A stretch of DNA of 64,000 nt from Krasilnikovozyma curviuscula (lineage: Eukaryota > Basidiomycota > Tremellomycetes > Cystofilobasidiales > Mrakiaceae): contig MVAQ01000068.1 of NCBI GenBank assembly GCA_014825775.1, positions 27,620 to 91,619 on the forward strand. Reading direction: 5' to 3'. Position numbers and translations under genes: made by a program. The notes under the pieces were generated by a model. It was not told the origin of the DNA, did no database searches, and saw only the letters and a list, made by a program, of their open reading frames with translations. This document shows positions 49,572-60,848 of this stretch, in pieces; within the stretch, counting starts at the first letter, position 1; each line of letters begins with the position of its first letter.

Positions 49572-51087
49572 GTTGGGTAAGCTGAAGTGAGCTACAGTCG
49601 AATTCGATTGAATTGGAAAGCAAGTTGAGATCGAAATTGAGGAGGAAGAGATTGTAATTGCGTTTCGAGGGGTTCGAGTGAGTGCGACAAGAGGTGGAAT
49701 CGTCAGTTCTGCTTGAGTTTTCTTAAGAATTTCGTTGGATCCAATAGAAATCCACGAGAACACAAATGTTCTAATGGCACACTCACATTAAGATAAAAGT
49801 CTTGAACTGAGGAAACTATCCTGAATTAGATTGGTGCCAGGCAGGACGTGAGCGCGGCGGGGTGGTTGCAGCGTGGGAAAAAAACAAAACTATACAGCCG
49901 CATGATTGTTCTTCTGCATTTTGGTACCTATAGTTCTCTTGCTTCAGAAGATTGAAACTCTTAGTAATTATATGGTTGAGCTGCGTGTTCTGGAGACTGG
50001 TTAAGGGTGCTCCGAAGCTCACGATGACGAAAGAAACGTTTTTTGACAGTAATTGCAGCCTGAAAGAGCAAATACGCTCTATTGTACAGTGTACTCATTC
50101 ATTGCATCTAAAATGTGCAGTGTATCCATTGTCATTGAAGGCGTACTTATCCCTGTTCTGGTCTAGTCAACATGCGAGCTATGCAATCTGAATGAACAAC
50201 AAGTTTGACAACTTTCAAATTCGTGGAAGGAATTCCATGGATTCAGAAAATGAGAATGGCAAGTGGTCTATAACATCGTGATCGTAGTGTCAACGGATTT
50301 GCTTGTTTGCTTTCTTTCCGTCAAAGGCGCAATTGGTCATTGCCCAACCTTTGCGAAGAGGGATTGAGGACTGAGCACAATTGTGCCTTTCTACCGAGAC
50401 ATCGCCTATTCAACTTGGAATATGAATATCAACACTTATATACTAATTCACCTTTAGAGGTCAAAGAAAGAGAAACATCATGGCAGCCCCTCTTCGCCTC
50501 CAAATACTGATGCCTTACCGTGCGTCCTGCTGCTTGCATTGGTGTCTGCTGCTGTGCCTTCCCCTGTAAGTCAAGGAGGTGAGTGTGCGGGAGAGAAGGA
50601 AGGGGAGGACAGTGGGGAAAAGGTGCTGCGGTGTGCATAAGGCACTGTTCGGTTTCGGTATGACGCCCTGCCTTCTCTCTACTTGAGAATTCTAGACATC
50701 TTTGGCTGACATCATGATGTGACTACGTTCATACCACCTAACTTTGTTTGTTCTGGGCATATTTCGTCTACTGTTCGCATCAGGCAGGTGTCGCGTCTGC
50801 CAGCCACCAAGCCGATTTATTTTGGTGCGCGCGCAGTATTTTCGTCGCTGCTGTGCTTCCTCTTTGCCTTTCCCGTCAGACTAGAGCCCATACACTCCTT
50901 CGCTTTCTGACTCTCAACCCTCTCCCCTACCCTCCCCGTTTATAAGAAAGATCAACCTCAGCGTGGTTGATTCCCTTCATATCTCCCATCAAATCTTTAC
51001 CTTGACGGTAATCCACACTCGCTTTACTCACCCTACACTTCTTCCCCAATCAAAACCCCTCTACTGCTCCCCTATCAACAAAACAAG
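49572..51087. other. Intergenic stretch between uS2 and the GH16-like gene
   Basis: This stretch holds two divergent promoters. The uS2-proximal part contains the shared ribosomal-protein element at 49885-49901. The last 200 bases before 51088 are C/T-rich with a TATAAGAAAG at about 50940, typical of a highly expressed fungal gene leader. Open frames in between are short and without motifs. Confidence 0.5.
49885..49901 (-). promoter_or_regulatory. Shared ribosomal-protein promoter element, copy upstream of uS2
   Basis: In the direction of uS2 transcription this is GCGGCTGTATAGTTTTG, about 314-330 bp upstream of the uS2 ATG. It shares GCGRCTRTATAGTTTTG with the uL30 and eS26 copies, in the same relative orientation. 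Its greater distance would fit a longer leader or an upstream promoter. Confidence 0.55.
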
Positions 51088-53122
51088 ATGCACTTCTCAT
51101 CCTCCTCCATCCTCACCCTAACTCTTCTCACCTCTTCTCTAGTCTCAGCTGGACACAACCTCTACTCAAAAGTTCATCGACAACACGCCGCAGCCGTCAT
51201 CGACGCTCGTGCTCCCTCGGTTCCAGTCGATCTCTACAACAGAGATGATGTTCATGCAACAGATACCACTACCTTCTCTACGGGTCAAAAGATGAAGAAA
51301 AAGAAGAAGCGCTCGAGTTGTTCTGCTAAATCTTCTAACTTGACCTCCTCATCCGTCGCCGTGGCTTCATCCTCATTCTCCTCTGCATCTCCATCGTCGG
51401 TGTACTCTCAATCTTCTTCGCCTTCGCCTTCGTCTTCAGAGGCTGTCACTTCGTCATCATCGTCCCACTCCTCCTCAGCCGCCGCTGCTTCCACCACCGT
51501 TTCAGCAACGAAAACAACCGCAGTTACCACCACGGCAACGACGACTCAAACCTACGCTGCTGTCACCCAGACCTCTTATGCTACTTCAAGCTCAAACTGG
51601 ACAAAGGTGGTTGATGCTGTATGTCCTTCTTTTTCGGGTTGTACTTCGGAACGGCACGCGCAAATGTTGGTGGGCCTGCGGTTGACTGATCTTCTTCCCC
51701 CTGCTTCCTAAAGTCCGGCCCTGGATTCTTCAACGAGTGGACGTTCTGGGACTACACAGACCCTACACACGGAACTGTAAGAACTCCTACTGCTTTATGT
51801 TACTCACGCAAGCTGATCGCATTCAATTATAAACTTGAAGGTCAACTATCTTGACTGGGAGACCGCCTTCTCCTCAGATCTTGCTTACTTCACTAGCGAC
51901 GGTAACGCCGTTATGGCTGTTGATACTACCGAGGTCCGTCGCGACTCTCTGTCACTCCGCTGGTGCGCGACTGAAGGATTTGGCTTCTGTTTCAGGTCGT
52001 CACTTCTGCTCGAAACTCAATCAGATTACACTCGAAATACACATACACTGGTGGTATGGTTATCCTCGATGCTGTTCATATGCCTACTGGTTGTGCTACT
52101 TGGTGTGTTTCCCCTATTCTATTGATTGGCGAGGTTACATCCATTGTTGACCAATCCATGTCGGTGTCGGCCCTCATTTTTTTCTTCCCATTGTTTTTAG
52201 GCCCGCCTTCTGGTCTAACGGTCCTGATTGGCCTACTGGTGGTGAGATTGATATTGTTGAAGGTGAGTCTGAACGCGCCTGCTATTTGATCATATCGTGT
52301 CTCACTATTTGTTGCCGTAACTTGAAAATTTCCCACGCTTGGTCGATCCTTGGTCGATCTGTTTCAGGTGTCAACAGCTTCACTGTGAACCAAGTCTCTG
52401 CCCACACTGCCTCAGGATGCACCGTAAGTAACACTATTTCCTATTTTCTAAGCGTCGTGTCTCATGCTGCGCAGACCTTGACTAACTTTTTACCCCCAAC
52501 AGATTCCATCCGACTTCGGCGCCTCATCCACCCTCGTCACTGGCTCCTTCACCTCTACGGATTGTGGTGCCAACGATACTAGTGACCAGGGATGTGGAGA
52601 GCAGGCGCTGTCCACAGAGAACGCTTTCGGAGAGAGCTTCAATAATAATGGCGGCGGTGTCTATGTTATGGCTTGGACTGTGGATGGTATGTCGTCCATC
52701 CCTCTCAACTTTTAGCTGTCTATGTCCCGTCCCGGCTGATATTAACGAATAAAAATGTTGGTTGACTCTGCTGACTGACAGGCATCAAAGTCTTCTTCTT
52801 CCCCCGTGACTCAATCCCATCCGACATCACCAACGAGACGCCCGATCCCTCCAGCTGGGGAACTCCAATGGGCGCCTTCCCTTCGACCAACTGCGACCCA
52901 TATACGTTCTTCTACGATCACTTCCAGATCTTCGACACAACACTCTGTGGAGACTGGGCTGGTGACGTCTGGTCCTCCGCGAACTCTGCGGCTGGCCAGA
53001 CTGAGTCGTGTGCTGCTTCCACGGGTTACTCTACTTGCGAGGACTTTGTACTCAACAGCGGTAGCAGCTTCAGCGAAGCGTATTGGGAGATCAAGAGCGT
53101 CAAGTGGTATCAGCCTTCTTAG
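51088..53122 (+). CDS. Secreted GH16-family beta-glucanase-like protein
   Basis: Exons are 51088-51618, 51714-51776, 51841-51933, 51996-52102, 52201-52262, 52368-52423, 52503-52686 and 52782-53122. A signal peptide (SSILTLTLLTSSLVSA) is followed by a basic KKKKKRSS stretch and a Ser/Thr-rich linker of about 90 residues, probably O-glycosylated. The catalytic domain has GPGFFNEWTFWDYTDPTHGT and, across introns, WPAFWSNGPDWPTGGEIDIVEG. The last contains the GH16 E-x-D-x-x-E catalytic motif. Many Cys in the C-terminal half suggest disulfides, and it ends EIKSVKWYQPS without a GPI signal. Endo-beta-1,3(1,4)-glucanase or wall-remodelling activity is likely; the exact linkage is not decidable. Confidence 0.88.
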
Positions 53123-54070
53123 ACAGATTCAGAATTTCAAACGACGACGACGACAACAACAACGAAAAGCGAGACAGGTATTCTCGCTTCCTGAATCAGT
53201 TACTCTCAGTACTTGATGTACTGTGTGTACTGGTTTTTTTTATCAACGTTTGTGTCGTGTTCGTTTCTCTTCAGGCGAGAGAAGAGGTTTTGGATTTGTT
53301 GTTCTGAGCTATGTATGTCGTTTGGTGTAGTCAATCTTTAGGTATTTGGCGATGCAAGGGAAAGTAGTTTTCTAGCTCTAACGCGGTGTTTTGACCTGGA
53401 ATTTAATCAGGGGTCGTGAGAAGTGTGCGTTGTAATCGCCCATCCCATCAGCCAGCCACTGAGTTGAGATCAAACTCTCTTCCGTCTCAATTTTTCAATT
53501 TTTTAATTCTGTTTCAAACCACTTGAGAGTTTTCTTTTTTCTACTACGAAAATACAAAGCTACTCAAACTGGTAGTAGTCCCTCCGTTTCCTTCGAATCA
53601 TAGATATGCTGTCGATCGTAAATCCAGATTTTGCAAGTCTCGGCGCACAGCACAGTTGCTGCGAGTTTTAAGCCAAGATTACTAGGTTTCAGCACATTTT
53701 CTCTTCACGAGTCACGTTTTGATGAGACTATGTTTCTCTCGTCCATATGGCCAGCGTTGAAGGAAGGTTTCCCTCTGCCCCCGGTCGCGGAGTGCTACGC
53801 TCTCTCGAGCAGTCGTTTCTCTGCGGTGTGGGTGTTCCTCGGAGCTGTTCCCTCTTCGCTGTCCCAGGGAACGGGATGCTCATTTGGGTATCGTTCACGT
53901 GTCAGCTGGTGTTTTCCAGCGCACAGGCGAAAATGTAAATCATTCATGCGCCCGCGACCGCGAGACATCCGCAAATCCAGATGCGAGCAACGTACTTCCC
54001 GCCGCTCACATGTATTCTGCGACCCCTCCCTCGGCATCGAACCCAACGGTCAAGTAGCAAGCAGCCTAAT

Positions 54071-55492
54071 ATGCCACGCAAGCTTTCATTGAGCCTGCTC
54101 GATGGCACCCCAATCCAACTCGCGTACCGAATCGTTACCCACAACAGCAACGACGCTGTATCAGTCGATCCGTCTAGGCCGGTCGTATTATGGTGCCATG
54201 GTGCCCTTACAAGCTCATGGTTCTGGGCGGCCAATATGACTGGTCAAATGAGAGGGTACAACAAGTTGAGTCCTTTCTTGGGACTTGTACGGGGAACTGG
54301 AGTGTAGGGCTGACCCGTTATCTGCGTAATGTCACCTGCGTTCTCAGCATTCTCATTGACTTGATAGGTCACGGAGATAGTACCCACTGGGTGCCAGAGT
54401 CATATCATCTTCGAACTGGCGCCGAAATTGGAGCTGATGTGTTCGATGGACTGGGGATAGAGAGTGCTCATATTGTCGTCGTAGGATCAGCTAGTCCGCC
54501 AGTGGTAGAATTTCTTAAAAATCATCCTGAGAAGGGCCTCTCTCTGACCATTGTAGGGTTATGTATCAAAGATGAGAATGTCAGTATTCTTTGATTGCAG
54601 ATTCTCCTGATGTCAAGAAGTGTTTGACTACACATACTGAGCTCTTTTTCTTTTCAATTTTTAGAGCATGGATATCGAAGCGGGCTTGACAGAAATCATA
54701 TCTGTAATCTCAAAGGCTGGAATCGACGGAACCATGAGTAGGGAAGTTTACGCAGCTGGAAACGAGCTTCTTTCACTATATTACGGGTCAAATTACCACG
54801 ACTCGTCCAATCCGTTTGTTCCATTTGTGTCAAACCTGTCAAGAATTCAATGTGGTGTGGTCAGTAAAGAAGTGGGAGTAAGTTTCCTTTGCTTACTAGA
54901 TGATTGTGTAACTCTTTAGCTGACCTCGTTTGTGTCGACCTAGCCTGAAGCTTACAATCGAATTGGCCTACAGTTTGTTCTGGCTTATCATTCAAATCTA
55001 CCACTTTCAGATCTTCAAATGCCAACACTCATCATCAAAGGAAGCGACGATGCACAAACGTCAGATAGAGCACTCCTGATGTTTTGCGAAGACATGAAAT
55101 CAGAAGGGGCTAAAAACCTTCGGGTGGAGATTCTACCTGACTCACCCCAAGTACGTTTTCACCTTTAAGTATTTAGGCTCTTGATTCTAGGCTTTTGAAC
55201 TCCACTCATATCGTTGGTTTGTGTCATCCAGCGATGTTCCGTCACACATGCTTCTGAATTCAACGACTTGTTGTTGACGAACATAGGGCCTGCTCCTCCT
55301 TTCCCAGAAGGTTATGAGGAGCTGCCCAATCCTTGGTCACAAGAACTAGAATCGTCCCCTAAGGATGTCTTTAGGCCGAGACCGCTCCATCTCCTCCCTC
55401 ATGTGCTGGATAGTGAGAAGGATCTCGCAATAGCATCTCAAGAGTTGCAAATACCATTCTCAGTTGACATTGCACATCAAGAAACGGAATAA
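54071..55492 (+). CDS. Alpha/beta-hydrolase-fold protein
   Basis: Exons are 54071-54264, 54348-54579, 54665-54877, 54944-55150 and 55232-55492. The start MPRKLSLSLLDGTPIQLAYR leads to VVLWCHGALTSSWFW (oxyanion-hole HG motif), then LIDLIGHGDSTHW, and later MPTLIIKGSDDAQT, the usual acid-bearing strand. The segment where the GxSxG nucleophile elbow should be reads HIVVVGSASPPVVEFL, so the elbow is non-canonical. A His follows in CSVTHASEF. An in-frame upstream ATG at 53981 would add 30 residues; I prefer 54071. Epoxide hydrolase, esterase or dehalogenase-like relatives are possible, and catalysis is uncertain. Confidence 0.65.
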
Positions 55493-56305
55493 AGTGAAGG
55501 ATGTTATTATTGTGTTGTGTTGAGGAAGAGTGATAGAGAATGAAAGAGTATTGAACGTGGTTGAGGACTCCCACGCCAGACCGCCAGACGGACTCAAGGT
55601 CGAGACATTCTACATCCACCTGGCGTAACAAATCCATCTTTCAACGCTATGCGGACCAAATATTGACTTTGAGGAAAAAAGGGCTAAGTGCTAGCCCCTT
55701 TTTGAGAGGAACTGCATTTTAGATCAGTAGCTTTTTGTTGATATCATTGACAATTACAACAACTGTAGTGCCGCAAGCGAAATTCTATCAGTCATGACTG
55801 GACAATTTTAAAGTGCTAGGTAAGCGGTAATGTGCCCAACTATCTGTAAGTTTCAGCTGAATGACCGATGAACTGCTTATACTCTGACATAGTGATTTTT
55901 TGATGATGGTTATTGATCTGCGTCCTATTTCAATGATCAACTAGGCTGTACTTGCTGCCGCTCTTTGTTTTCGGTCTCACTCATTATGAATCATATTTGT
56001 CAAAGCTGAATGACAAAATGAGAAATGAAAAGATCTGACTTGAAAACAAATTTCAAAGAGCTATAAAAGATCTTGTTCATACCAAGCTTACATGCGAGCC
56101 GTACCAATCCTCTAACAAAAGTTCAGAAGATAATGAAGATGTAAGAAAGATGATGAAAGAAAGATTTCGACGAAGACTCTGTGCCATATGAAAGATTACT
56201 TGCTTCAGATGGCAAAACTCAATTGAAAGGTAACGCTTGTCATTCTAAATATGATTGTCCTGGTGATGCCAAATTGACAGATTTTGTATTGAAGTTGGAC
56301 GGAAT
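55493..56305. other. Intergenic, convergent 3' ends
   Basis: An A/T-rich stretch lies between the convergent stops of the hydrolase and the chitin deacetylase. I see no open frame with motifs and no RNA gene. Confidence 0.5.
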
Positions 56306-58969
56306 TTAATAAACGAAAGTGATAGCTCCAGCAATGGCTACCAGTGATACTCCGGCAAAGGAGAAAATCTTCAACGAGACAGCGCCAGATGCCTTTGTAG
56401 CTTTGGCAGCAGATGCAGATGCTGCTACCCCAGTAGATGATACTACAGCTACATTTGAAGCTGATGCTGAAGTAAAAGGGACCGAAGAGCCGGCTGGCCG
56501 GGTGGTAGATTCGTTGGTGGTGCCCGAGACGTAAGTCGCGAATGATGGGAATGTTATCTGAGTGTGAGCGGTAGGTGGGACTTAACATCAGTGATGGTCT
56601 ATGATCAATGGTACTGAAGTACTTACATTGGCCTCAACATACGGAGAAGTGTCGTTGTACGCAACACAAATGGGGACTACAGCTGAGAAGGCTGCCTTGA
56701 TCTTTGGTAACCACTTGATCGCCTCAGACATCGTGAAGTTCGAAAGCTCGTGAGTGAGGACGATAGGGCTGTTCCCTGAAAGAAATTAGCTCAATCAGAA
56801 GCAGCAAGGAAAAAACCAGAAACCACATTGTACCCACCACCGTGGATGTACGTGTCGTTAGAGACTTTGTCGATGACAGATTGGTAGTTGGAATCGACGG
56901 TGGCTCTGTGAAGGAAAATGTGTCAGCGTTAATTGCTAAGGTATGATCATGTACAACAAGCGGAGTAGCACAACACTCACTCTGTAACGAGAGCACCACT
57001 ACAAGGAAAGGCAAGGTATAGAAGAAGCAACTAATTTAAGTTCCCATTTCAGGTTTCGGGATGGACTCACTTTTGTATGGTATTGATGCTCCAGTCTTCA
57101 GAGTCATCACTCCATAAGACACTGGTCAAGTTTAGCAGCTTGGCGATAAGTCTGACCCTGTTGTCGATATCTCCATAAGGCTACAGGGATAACCACCTGG
57201 TCAAAATTCATCAAAGATCTCAGAAACGCATAATAAGGCTAACAGGGCGCCATTTTTTTGGCTGAAAGATGAAAGCGTGATTAGTTAGACGAACCAGCAA
57301 AAACATTACCTAACCATAAAGAGGAACTTACAGTAACTCCAGTGACAAGTTGAATAGCCGCTCTTGTATAGTAGAGCTCAGAGAACACCTGTTCGTTGGT
57401 TAAAGCAGTCATGTAATGGTGTGACCAAGTGTGGACTTTACAGATTTGAACAGTATAGGCAACAAAATCTATGTCTCAGTTGCACTCCACTACAGCTATA
57501 AATCTGGCGTTAGAACATACCTCCAAGCTGAAACGAAAGAAGAAAAGAGAACCAGCAGGTTGTTTCCCATATTTGAAGAACAAGCAGCAAGATGGCAGAA
57601 GTTGTCAATTACAAGCGGCGCTCAGTTTGGTAAGCACTGTCCGTCCACCACAGGCGGCACGGTTGATGATAAACCACAGACGTACCTCATGATTCTCAAG
57701 GCGACCTCGTTGAGCTTGATATGGCCAGTCCATCACATTTGAACCTATATAGAACCTGTTTCGAAATCAAAGCCAGATTAAACTTGCGATATAAGCGAGG
57801 CGCGCTCAAAAGCTGAAAGACTCACATGGTTGCTTTTTGATTTTGTTCCAAAAGGTAATCGTAGAACGCGTTATGAGAGCAGTTGGGTCCATCATCAAAT
57901 GTTAAGCCCCAGGTGTTTGGTTCTGGGACTGTAGTTACATCTGCTGACAGATTGTCTTCCTTTGGGACAGTGCACCTGGAGGACAATTATAATCGTGGTC
58001 AACGGTTTTATAACTACAAGAGAATTAGATGGGTTCGTGGTAAAGCTCACTCGCTCCAAGTCCACCAACAATCTGCAGAAAGATGTGTACCATAAATATG
58101 AACTTCAACGAGTCATTGAAGAGAGACGAGGCCACTTACCTGGATCCGAAGTGTTGTAAGTTGGATCGAAGGAACCTAGAGTTGTGGTTAGTTTGCAGCG
58201 AAAAACGATCAGCGCTTGTGACAAGGGACTTTGAAGAGGCCGCCATTTGTTTTCCGCCGGTCAACTGCTTCATGCTTATCGCCATCAATACATCCGTCGA
58301 ACGTGAAACTGACTAGAAAAAAATCAAGATGTTTAAAGAAAAAACTTACTAAAGTCACCATCTGGTAAACCCTTGACTTTGATGTTTGGAAGCTGAGCAT
58401 TAACGGTCGCATTGATGGTTGAAAACAGGGCAGCCGCTGTTGTATCCTCAGACACTATAGAGGCGATTTCCCAGATTGTTGGGAAATTTGATTCAGCAGC
58501 GAGAACTGGAGAATAAGAGTAGTAGGTGCATTCTGTAGAGGGGTCTTTTTTTAGAGCGGTGTCACAGACAACAAGTAAATTGTCACCCAATTTGTATGAT
58601 GCGAACGAGAAACCCAAGTAGGTCAGTCAACATGGCTTTGAAAAAAAGGGAATATCATACGAATGGAAAACATGAAAGGAAACAGCTGAAAGTTCAAGTA
58701 AGACGGGGAACCAAATGAAAACAATCGCTCTGGGAAGTCGGACCCAACGAAACAGACTTCTAGCACACCATCAACAAAGAACAAGGAAAAGGTAGCTTAC
58801 CAGTTGAAATAGCTGCTGACGATTCACTGTCTACACCTCGTCCAAAGAAGGATTTGCGGCGAGTCATTCCCAAATTTCTTTGTCCAATGTGTTGTCCACT
58901 GCATCCAGTATGAGCCTGAACGATTGAGGCAAAGAGGAGAAGAGCAGCAGTGAAGAGAAAAGATGCCAT
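56306..58969 (-). CDS. Polysaccharide (chitin) deacetylase with GPI-anchor-type C-terminus
   Basis: The enzyme removes acetyl groups from cell-wall chitin to give chitosan. The ATG at 58969 starts a signal peptide ([19 protein letters not shown]). Next come [22 protein letters not shown] and [14 protein letters not shown]. The NodB motif 1 TFDDGPN is at about 57882-57902 (its DD includes the metal-binding and catalytic Asp). Motif 2, reading [11 protein letters not shown], contains the two zinc-ligand His. It is reached through a 7-nt microexon (57521-57527). Downstream, the reading continues through [10 protein letters not shown] and [10 protein letters not shown]. The C-terminus is Ser/Thr/Ala-rich and ends in a hydrophobic [17 protein letters not shown], fitting a GPI signal. 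Domain order matches Tremellomycete Cda/MP98-type enzymes. It has many short exons; I resolved only some. Confidence 0.88.
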
Positions 58970-60105
58970 TTTCTTTTCTAACAAGAAAAGATCAACGGAG
59001 TTTGGAAGACGAAAAGCAAGCACCAGATTCCCAGTATAAGTAGTGGCAAACTATTTTTACTTACAGCCAAAAGTTGTTTTTGTGACAACTTAGTGCCTGT
59101 ACTATAACTGATAGCAAGCTATAGATACGACAGAGTATCTAAAAGGAAAGGTTAACTTGTCGGGATCTTCAGCTCGTCGATGGAAAAAAGGATTCAGTCA
59201 GTAGCACAACAGCAAAAGGTTCTTTGAATCTCTCTAATTTCTTGATCCATTGATGTTCCGTGACGAATCTCTCACATCATCATTATCTCTGCCTAACTCG
59301 CACCAAACTACGACTGAGGGGCAAGTAAAAAAGAGAAGCTGACCCACCCACCCGTACTACCAAATCACAACCAACTTTCAAAGGCATCCAACCTAGATCT
59401 TGAGGCTGCAGATGCGCTACTCTCGAAACCCTTATTTCTTCTCCTATCTTTTTGTTTCATGTTAAAATTCGCTTTCAGGCACACCGAGAACAATTGTGTA
59501 TTTCTGTTTTTTTTTTTGGTTCTGCTCCTGGCTAGTTCAACCAGGTCACACTACAGCACGGGTTCAGTTCAGCTAAAGTCCACTTAAGTCCACAGGTTCT
59601 CATACCTGTAGACTTCAAAATGGTTACACTTTTGAGATACTACTACAGAGCTCAATATGAAGACGGAAGGTCGCCTGCAAGATATATATACAACCAACAC
59701 ACTTTACAAAAAACCTTTTTATCCTTACGCCCGCAGAGCAGAGAATCTCTAGTGAGACGAGTAAACATCTTAATTTCAAAAAAAAATTATTGCAGATGAT
59801 TTCTTTGGTGAAACCAAAAGGAACATCTTCGATTAATACTAACCATATCTTCGTATACAATTCACAGTCTTCTGAAGGCAGTCCTCTTGAGGACCTTCAG
59901 GAATTATAAAACTAGCAAAGTACGGGAAAGGTCTACCTTTCAAAGAGCTGGCGCTATCTCTACGCTCCATTAAACCCAACCCGCCTGATTGCTTTCAACC
60001 CGAATAGCATACAGAATTACGCCAATTGAAAGACTCTCCCGACTGAGTAATTTTATCATACACCTAAATATTGGCTGGCTGTCACTGACAGATTGACACC
60101 GAGTT
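58970..60105. other. Stretch without recognised gene upstream of the deacetylase
   Basis: The right-hand start of the deacetylase promoter lies here, with A/T-rich DNA, a run of T at about 59508-59518 and a small direct repeat AAGTCCAC at about 59576-59592. A short inverted repeat (GTCCTC-TTGA-GGAC) is near 59881. Open frames are short and motif-free. Confidence 0.4.
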
Positions 60106-60662
60106 AAGTTGCAATTCTGCCAATCATCTCTTCCATCTCAGCAAGAGTTGTGGGACCATAACTGTTCATTCGAGCTCTCATAAGCAGTTCAACCTAATAT
60201 AAGCACCAAAAAAGCTTCACTCACACTTCAGGATCTCTATGTCCAAAGAAGATGTGGTTCACAGAGTGAACGTCGTGTGATTCTTGGCTTTCGATAAATC
60301 ATCGTCTGGGTTGGTAAGCCGCTTGATTGACGAACTCATCTGCCAGTTGAAGGTAAAGGGTTGGGTTGTGAGACTCTAGTCTAGCTGTGTACTTGCGTCG
60401 TATGGCTAGAAGAGTTGAATGAGGATAAACGTTTCTGAGCTTCCAATTTCCTGAACTTACCGCACGCAAGTATCGATTTTCGCACTCCAACGTGGAATTG
60501 GAGATCCAAGATTTTGAGGGAGGTTATAAAAGAAAGAATCGTATATTTGCATGCCCTCGACGACTAAAATGCCGTTTGGCTTTCGCTTTGTTCTTCCTTT
60601 GCTCGATTGCTTCGAGTCGCCTGAATAAGCACCTGGATGGACCTCATTCTGAAAATTAATCT
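60106..60662 (-). pseudogene. 5'-truncated gene remnant with a nonsense codon
   Basis: On the minus strand a good acceptor (TTTTCAG) at about 60655 opens protein-like sequence: KPNGILVVEGMQIYDSFFYN and SPIPRWSAKIDTCVR. After a GTAAGT...TTCTAG intron it continues AIRRKYTARLESHNPTLYLQ and QAAYQPRR. There a TGA at about 60299-60301 interrupts the frame, which then continues FIESQESHDVHSVNHIFFGH. A last in-phase exon reads ELLMRARMNSYGPTTLAEME and ends IGRIAT with TAA near 60106. No upstream exon fits: the stop of the quinone oxidoreductase lies only about 190 bp away. I do not recognise the family. The truncation plus a stop that would be CGA with one C-to-T change suggests a decayed gene. Confidence 0.5.
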
Positions 60663-60848
60663 TACTAAACAAAAATTTCTCCACTTCAAACTAACTTTCA
60701 GGATTCTAGAGAGTTGGAACCTATCATGCTTGTTATTGCTAGTGGTAGTTAGTAATATTGTTATTGCTTAGTTGGTTCTGTCTAAGAATGATATCAGGCA
60801 GGATCGTTTCTTATCACAGCCCTGAGATATTAGTATCTACTTCTTGCG

